64,000 bases of DNA, taken from assembly GCF_024171885.1 (NCBI RefSeq), contig NZ_JAMTCP010000021.1, positions 47,038 through 111,037 of the forward strand, in the 5' to 3' direction. The stretch is from Streptoalloteichus tenebrarius (lineage in GTDB: Bacteria; Actinomycetota; Actinomycetes; Mycobacteriales; Pseudonocardiaceae). Made by a program: the position numbers and the translations under genes. This document shows, piece by piece, positions 59,674 to 64,000 of this stretch (positions within the stretch are counted from its first letter, which is position 1; each line of letters begins with the position of its first letter). The notes below the pieces were generated by a model, which made no database searches, was not told where the DNA came from, and saw only the letters and a program-made list of their open reading frames with translations.

Positions 59674-60930
59674 TCAGCCACCCACTCGACTGGGGGTGCG
59701 GCGGGCGAAGTCCGGGGCGTGTTCCGGCATGAGCCCGATGGCCACGAGGTAGGCGGGGACCGCCTGCAACCACGGGAAGCGTTGCAGCGCCCGGACGGCG
59801 CGGGGCGGCCGCGTCCGCCCGACGACACTGCTCCGGCCGGTCAACGCCCTGGTGAGCACGTTCCTGTGGATCAGCCGCTGGATGCCCTGCGTCACGGCCG
59901 TGGGCAGCCACCGGCGCAGTCGCACCCTCGCCAGGTCCCGCCGGCTGACCCGCCCCTGCCGCAGCGGCCCGACGAGGAACCGGGCGGCGGCGACCGCGTC
60001 CTGCACCGCCAGGTTGATCCCCACCCCTCCGATGGGCGACATGGCGTGCGCGGCGTCGCCGACGCACAGGAGCCCGTCGGTGTGCCACCGGGGCAGCCGG
60101 TCCAGCCGCACGTCGAGCAGCTTCACGTCGTCCCAGGACCGGACGTGGTCGATCCGGTCGGCCAGCCAGGGGATCAGGTCGACGACCCTCCTCCGGAACG
60201 CCTCGATCCCCTCGGCCCTGAGCACGGCGTCGCTGCCCTTCCTGATCAGGAACGCGCACTGGAAGTAGTCGCCGCGGTCGATGAGCGCCAGGAAGCACCC
60301 GCCGCCGAAGCGCCCGCCGACGCCGGTCAGCTCGCCCTCGTGCCGGGGCAGCCGGAACCACCACACGTCCATCGGCACGCCGAACTCCCTGGCCCGCAGG
60401 CCCGCCGCCGCCCGCAGCGCCGAGCGCCGCCCGTCGCAGGCGACCACGAGGTCGGTGCGCAGCTCGCCGCCGCCCCCGTCCGCGGTGCGGTAGCGGACGC
60501 CGGCCACCCGGCCGTGCTCCCACACCAGGCCGGTCGCCTCGGTGTTCATCCGCAGCGCGAAGTGGGGCTCGGCCGCGCCGGCCCTGGCCAGCAGGTCGAG
60601 GAAGTCCCACTGCGGGACGAACGCCATGTGCCTGTGGGGCCCTGGCAGCCGCCGCAGGTCGGCGAGCTGGACCGGGCCGCTGTCGAGGATCACGCCCGCC
60701 TGCTCGACCAGCCGGTGCGGCATCCGCGCGAACTCCGGGCCCAGCCCCAGCTCGTCGAGCAGGGTGAGGGTCGAGGCGTGCACCGTGTCGCCCCGGAAGT
60801 CGCGCAGGAAGTCGCCGTGCTTCTCCAGCACCACGACGTCGACCCCGCCCCTGGCCAGCAGCAGGGCCAGGACCATTCCGGCTGGCCCGCCGCCCACCAC
60901 GCAGACCCTGGTGCGCTCCGTCGTCGACAT
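59674..60930 (-). CDS. FAD-dependent oxidoreductase (aromatic hydroxylase type)
   Basis: 418 aa. The N-terminal FAD site is [28 protein letters not shown] (about residues 10-37). The DG motif is [13 protein letters not shown] and the second FAD site is [27 protein letters not shown]. This is the class A flavin monooxygenase pattern (PHBH/TetX-like). The last 60 residues are basic with a hydrophobic patch ([10 protein letters not shown]), perhaps membrane-associated. Substrate unknown. ATG 60930 is preferred. It is divergent from gltX and is an insertion relative to the mycobacterial order. Confidence 0.85.
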   Translation of the reverse strand: MSTTERTRVCVVGGGPAGMVLALLLARGGVDVVVLEKHGDFLRDFRGDTVHASTLTLLDELGLGPEFARMPHRLVEQAGVILDSGPVQLADLRRLPGPHRHMAFVPQWDFLDLLARAGAAEPHFALRMNTEATGLVWEHGRVAGVRYRTADGGGGELRTDLVVACDGRRSALRAAAGLRAREFGVPMDVWWFRLPRHEGELTGVGGRFGGGCFLALIDRGDYFQCAFLIRKGSDAVLRAEGIEAFRRRVVDLIPWLADRIDHVRSWDDVKLLDVRLDRLPRWHTDGLLCVGDAAHAMSPIGGVGINLAVQDAVAAARFLVGPLRQGRVSRRDLARVRLRRWLPTAVTQGIQRLIHRNVLTRALTGRSSVVGRTRPPRAVRALQRFPWLQAVPAYLVAIGLMPEHAPDFARRTPSRVGG

Positions 60931-61013
60931 CGCCACCACCCTCTTTTCAACGCCGGTTGAATAACCTCAGGATGCGCCTGCACCGCCACTCGGTCAAGCC
61001 CCGCGGGGACGGA

Positions 61014-61019
61014 TACGCT
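61014..61019 (+). promoter_or_regulatory. -10 box, leaderless start of gltX
   Basis: TACGCT, then 9 nt, then ATG 61029. It excludes the longer open frame from 60957. Confidence 0.5.
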
Positions 61020-61028
61020 GACCGGGCC

Positions 61029-62531
61029 ATGAGCACGCCAGACGCCACCAGCAAGGTCCGGGTCCGCTTCTGCCCGTCGCCGACCGGGACGCCGCATGTC
61101 GGACTGATCCGCACCGCACTGTTCAACTGGGCCTACGCCCGCCACACCGGCGGCGACTTCGTCTTCCGCATCGAGGACACCGACGCCGCGCGCGACTCCG
61201 AGGAGTCCTACGCCGCGCTGCTCGACGCGCTGCGGTGGCTCGGCCTGGACTGGGACGAGGGCCCCGAGGTCGGCGGCCCGCACGCGCCGTACCGGCAGAG
61301 CCAGCGCCGGGAGATCTACGCCGACGTGGTCGCGAAGCTGGTCGAGGCCGGCGAGGTCTACGAGTCCTTCTCCACCCCGGAGGAGGTCGAGGCCCGGCAC
61401 CGCGCCGCCGGCCGTGACCCCAAGCTGGGCTACGACAACTTCGACCGCACGCACACCGACGAGCAGAAGGCCGCCTTCCGCGCCGAGGGCCGCGAGCCCG
61501 TGCTGCGGCTGCGCATGCCCGACCACGACATCACGTTCACCGACCTCATCCGCGGCGAGATCACCTTCCGCGCCGGCAGCGTGCCGGACCCGGTGCTGGT
61601 CCGCGCCAACGGCGACCCGCTCTACACCCTGGTGAACCCGGTCGACGACGCGCTCATGCGCATCACGCACGTGCTGCGGGGCGAGGACCTGCTGCCGTCC
61701 ACCCCGAGGCAGATCGCGCTCTACGAGGCGCTGCGGCGGGTCGGCGTCGCCGAGTTCACCCCCCACTTCGGACACATGCCCTACGTGATGGGCGAGGGCA
61801 ACAAGAAGCTGTCCAAGCGGGACCCCCAGTCCAACCTGTTCCTCTACCGGGAGCGCGGGTTCCTGCCCGAGGGCCTGCTCAACTACCTGGCCCTGCTCGG
61901 CTGGTCGATCGCCGACGACCGCGACGTCTTCTCCCTGGCCGAGATGACCGAGGTCTTCGACATCGGCAGGGTGAGCGCGAACCCGGCCCGTTTCGACCTC
62001 AAGAAGGCCGAGGCCATCAACGCCGCCCACCTGAGGGCGCTGCCGGCGGAGGACTTCGTGGAGCGGGTCCTGCCCCACCTGCGCGCGGCCGGGGTGCTGC
62101 CGGCCGAGGTCGACGACGAGCAGCGCGCCGTGCTGACCGCGATCGCCCCCATGGTGCAGGAGCGCTGCGTCGTGCTGGGCGACGCGGCGGGAATGGTCGG
62201 CTTCCTGTTCGCCGACGAGGAGACGTTCGCCCCGGAGCCGGACGCGGCAGCCAAGATGCTCGGGGCCGACGCCGAGCCCGTCCTGCGGGCGTCGGTGGAC
62301 GCGTTGGGCGGCCTGTCCGAGTGGACCGCCGCCGCCATCGAGGAGGCGCTCAAGGGCGCACTCGTGGACGGGCTGGGGCTCAAGCCCCGCAAGGCGTTCG
62401 GCCCGGTGCGCGTCGCCGTCACCGGACGGACCGTGTCCCCGCCGTTGTACGAGTCGATGGAACTGTTGGGCAGGGAGCGTTCGCTCGGCCGGCTCGGTCG
62501 CGCGCTGGCGTCGGTGAGCGCGCGCGCTTGA
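61029..62531 (+). CDS. gltX: glutamyl-tRNA synthetase
   Basis: 500 aa. The class I signature 1 is [18 protein letters not shown] (HVGL for HIGH) and signature 2 is KKLSKRD (KLSKR for KMSKS). [14 protein letters not shown] and the C-terminal anticodon-binding helical domain are typical of the discriminating or non-discriminating bacterial enzyme. With GatCAB encoded at 29-33 kb, it probably charges both tRNA-Glu and tRNA-Gln. The genes for tRNA-Gln and tRNA-Glu lie 1 kb downstream. It corresponds to Rv2992c. Confidence 0.95.
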   Translation: MSTPDATSKVRVRFCPSPTGTPHVGLIRTALFNWAYARHTGGDFVFRIEDTDAARDSEESYAALLDALRWLGLDWDEGPEVGGPHAPYRQSQRREIYADVVAKLVEAGEVYESFSTPEEVEARHRAAGRDPKLGYDNFDRTHTDEQKAAFRAEGREPVLRLRMPDHDITFTDLIRGEITFRAGSVPDPVLVRANGDPLYTLVNPVDDALMRITHVLRGEDLLPSTPRQIALYEALRRVGVAEFTPHFGHMPYVMGEGNKKLSKRDPQSNLFLYRERGFLPEGLLNYLALLGWSIADDRDVFSLAEMTEVFDIGRVSANPARFDLKKAEAINAAHLRALPAEDFVERVLPHLRAAGVLPAEVDDEQRAVLTAIAPMVQERCVVLGDAAGMVGFLFADEETFAPEPDAAAKMLGADAEPVLRASVDALGGLSEWTAAAIEEALKGALVDGLGLKPRKAFGPVRVAVTGRTVSPPLYESMELLGRERSLGRLGRALASVSARA

Positions 62532-62590
62532 CCGTGTCAGTGGCGCATTTATCACCTTGTCAGCCGAATCGAGCACAAGGGGTGCGCGCC

Positions 62591-62596
62591 TAGCCT
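62591..62596 (+). promoter_or_regulatory. -10 box, leaderless start of HAD gene
   Basis: TAGCCT, then 6 nt, then GTG 62603. Confidence 0.5.
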
Positions 62597-62602
62597 CGCT
62601 TG

Positions 62603-63367
62603 GTGACATCCGCTTTAGCGACTGACGTCCCCGAAAGAACGACGACGACCCCGATCCGCGCCGTTTGCCTCGATATCGACGACACCCTCGTCGATTACGG
62701 GCAGGCGGCGCGGACGGCTTTGGTGGCGCTCGCCGGACGCGACGACGCGTGGCCGTTGTGGGAACGCGCCAACGCACGCCACTTCGCGCGCCTGCTCGCC
62801 GGCGAGATCGACTACGAGACCATGCGCAGGGACCGCGCCCGCGCCTTCTACCGCGATCTGGGCGAACGCCTCGACGACGGCGAGATCGCCGAACGCGAGG
62901 CCCGGCGCCAGGTCGTCATGGAACGCTCCTGGAGCGTCTACGCCGACGTCCTGCCCTGCCTCGACTGGCTGCGCGCCGCCGGCCTGCGCGTCGCCGCCGT
63001 GACCAACGCCTCCGGCGCCCACCAGCGCGCCAAGCTCGACGCGCTGGGGCTGTCCGACTTCTTCGACCACGTCGCCATCGCCGGCGAGATCCGCGCGGCC
63101 AAGCCGGACCCTGTGATCTTCCACACGACCTGCCTCGCCCTCGGGGTCGACCCGGGGGAGGCGGTGCACGTCGGCGACCGGCTCGACCTCGACGCCGTGG
63201 GCGCCAGGGACGCGGGGCTGCACGGAGTGTGGCTGAACCGCGACGGGAAGCGGACCCCGCCGCCGCCCGGCGTGTCCGTCATCACGAGCCTCGCGGAGCT
63301 GCCGGGGCTGTTGGTCTGTGACATGGCGTGGGAACAGGCGGTCGCCGTCCCCCCGGCGCGCCGGTGA
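62603..63367 (+). CDS. HAD-superfamily hydrolase (phosphatase)
   Basis: 254 aa. All HAD motifs are present: CLDIDDTLVDYG (nucleophile and acid Asp), VTNASG (motif II), the Lys in IRAAKPDP (motif III) and HVGDRLDLDAVGARDAG (motif IV). The alpha-helical cap follows motif I, as in the YjjG/phosphoglycolate phosphatase-like group. It dephosphorylates a small metabolite, not identified. Start GTG 62603 follows a -10 box directly. Confidence 0.87.
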   Translation: MTSALATDVPERTTTTPIRAVCLDIDDTLVDYGQAARTALVALAGRDDAWPLWERANARHFARLLAGEIDYETMRRDRARAFYRDLGERLDDGEIAEREARRQVVMERSWSVYADVLPCLDWLRAAGLRVAAVTNASGAHQRAKLDALGLSDFFDHVAIAGEIRAAKPDPVIFHTTCLALGVDPGEAVHVGDRLDLDAVGARDAGLHGVWLNRDGKRTPPPPGVSVITSLAELPGLLVCDMAWEQAVAVPPARR

Positions 63368-63518
63368 CCCGGCCCCCGACCCCGTCCGTCGCCCCCCACG
63401 TTTGCCCAGCTAGAGCGCGGGTGAGGGGGTCGATTAGGCATCGGCCCCCAACGTGGGCTAGTATTCCTTCACGTCGGGCGGACAGCGGACCGAAACCCGG
63501 GACGATGGCCGACGCCGA

Positions 63519-63590
63519 TGGGGTATGGTGTAATTGGCAGCACGACGGATTCTGGCTCCGTTAGTCTAGGTTCGAGTCCTGGTACCCCAG
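63519..63590 (+). tRNA. tRNA-Gln (anticodon CTG)
   Basis: 72 nt. The acceptor stem TGGGGTA/TACCCCA is perfect, T8 is present, the anticodon loop is TTCTGGC and the T-arm is CTAGG/CCTGG around TTCGAGT. The discriminator base is G and CCA is not encoded. Confidence 0.95.
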
Positions 63591-63641
63591 CTAGGAGAGA
63601 CCGAATCGATGTGGTACGGTTTCTCCACCACAAAAGAACAA

Positions 63642-63714
63642 GGCCCCGTCGTCTAGCGGCCTAGGACGCCGCCCTCTCAAGGCGGTAGCGCGGGTTCAAA
63701 TCCCGTCGGGGCTA
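63642..63714 (+). tRNA. tRNA-Glu (anticodon CTC)
   Basis: 73 nt. The acceptor stem GGCCCCG/CGGGGCT includes a terminal G-U pair. The anticodon stem is CCGCC/GGCGG around the loop CTCTCAA, and the T-arm carries GGTTCAAATCC. CCA is not encoded. It lies 51 nt after tRNA-Gln and they may share a transcript. Confidence 0.95.
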
Positions 63715-63731
63715 CAGGGGTGGGAGGGGTG

Positions 63732-63785
63732 TGTTCCTTTCGGAACATGCCCCTTTCGCCGTTATTTTGGGGGGCCGAGCCCCCC
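63732..63785 (+). terminator. hairpins after the tRNA genes
   Basis: TGTTCC/GGAACA with a 4-nt loop (63732-63747) and GGGGGGC/GCCCCCC with a 3-nt loop (63769-63785) follow the tRNAs. The rest of the window to 64000 is pyrimidine-rich on the plus strand with no supported gene. Confidence 0.45.
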
Positions 63786-64000
63786 ATGCCCCCCACGAAC
63801 TGCTGGTTGCTTTTTTCTTCTTGTCTTTCTTCTTCGCTTTCTTGGCTTGGCGGTGCTTTCGTGGGGTGGTGGAGTCGGGGGCTCCTGGCTTCGCCGGAGC
63901 TGTTCGAGCCACTCACCTTGAGCCCGCCACCCCCCAGCCCCTCACCCCGGCCTTTCACATCGCTGACGATCGCCGTACGCCGGTCGCCAAGCCGGTCGCC

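Noticed and set aside
63769..63785. Intrinsic terminator with T-run on the plus strand
   Set aside because: The hairpin is real, but T-rich sequence does not follow it directly; the later T-rich tract is more than 40 nt away.
63677..63958. 93-aa minus-strand frame
   Set aside because: It runs antisense across the tRNA-Glu gene; its Lys/Glu-rich part is only a translation of a pyrimidine tract.

Overview
The window is very GC-rich actinobacterial chromosome, roughly 70-75% GC by eye, with strong G/C third-codon preference and many GTG starts. Gene order follows the Mycobacterium tuberculosis Rv3030-Rv2992c block as I recall it: methyltransferase / etfB-etfA / GNAT / plsC / iscS / mnmA / MetE-like / ligA / ACT protein / gatCAB / lppZ / DoxX / PH protein / ilvBNC / serA / leuB / FAH protein / gltX / tRNAs. 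Many genes are inserted relative to that block. The insertions and composition suggest a filamentous actinomycete of the Pseudonocardiaceae type (Saccharothrix/Actinosynnema-like). That placement is inference; no rRNA or other marker is present.

Layout. 1-8.3 kb: electron-transfer flavoprotein, lipid acyltransferases, an MFS transporter, and the sulfur-relay pair iscS-mnmA. 8.3-23.2 kb: accessory region with a SemiSWEET, a threonine-dehydratase-like enzyme beside a LysR regulator, a secreted barrel protein, an ArsR/P1B-ATPase metal-efflux pair, a methyltransferase, two secreted GH18 chitinases with a DasR-type site upstream, a MetE-like/SRPBCC pair, and a YeiH exporter beside a LysR regulator. 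23.2-32.6 kb: ligA, a three-domain GNAT protein with a BKACE enzyme, an ACT protein and gatC-gatA-(small membrane protein)-gatB. 33-42.8 kb: an LppZ-like lipoprotein, threonine catabolism (tdh-kbl) with a divergent LysR gene, a 2-hydroxyacid dehydrogenase, DoxX, ilvD and a PH-domain protein. 42.8-58.6 kb: branched-chain amino acid and serine biosynthesis (ilvB, a racemase, ilvN, ilvC, serA, leuB, cimA) with a subtilase and a Tm-1-like protein between them. 58.7-63.7 kb: FAH-family enzyme, flavin monooxygenase, gltX, HAD hydrolase, tRNA-Gln and tRNA-Glu.

Functional logic. ilvD, ilvB, ilvN, ilvC, leuB and cimA form most of an Ile/Val/Leu supply route, and cimA provides a threonine-independent entry to isoleucine. 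Both ilvB and cimA are preceded by short leaderless leader peptides whose codons match the product: Leu-Leu-Leu-Val-Ile for ilvB and Val-Ile-Ile-Ile for cimA. Each is followed by a hairpin ending in a T-run, which fits transcription attenuation. gatCAB and gltX with adjacent tRNA-Gln and tRNA-Glu fit the indirect route to Gln-tRNA.

The most unusual content is in the DNA between and beneath the genes. There is a 60-bp palindromic element in three copies, at least seven different tandem-repeat arrays (10- to 35-bp units) confined almost entirely to intergenic DNA, and a short palindrome, GTCCNNNGWGGAC, recurring about 17 times in coding and non-coding DNA in several reading frames. Many genes have a TANNNT -10 box only 6-9 nt before the start codon, indicating leaderless mRNAs. 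I see no phage, insertion sequence, CRISPR array or recognisable defence system.
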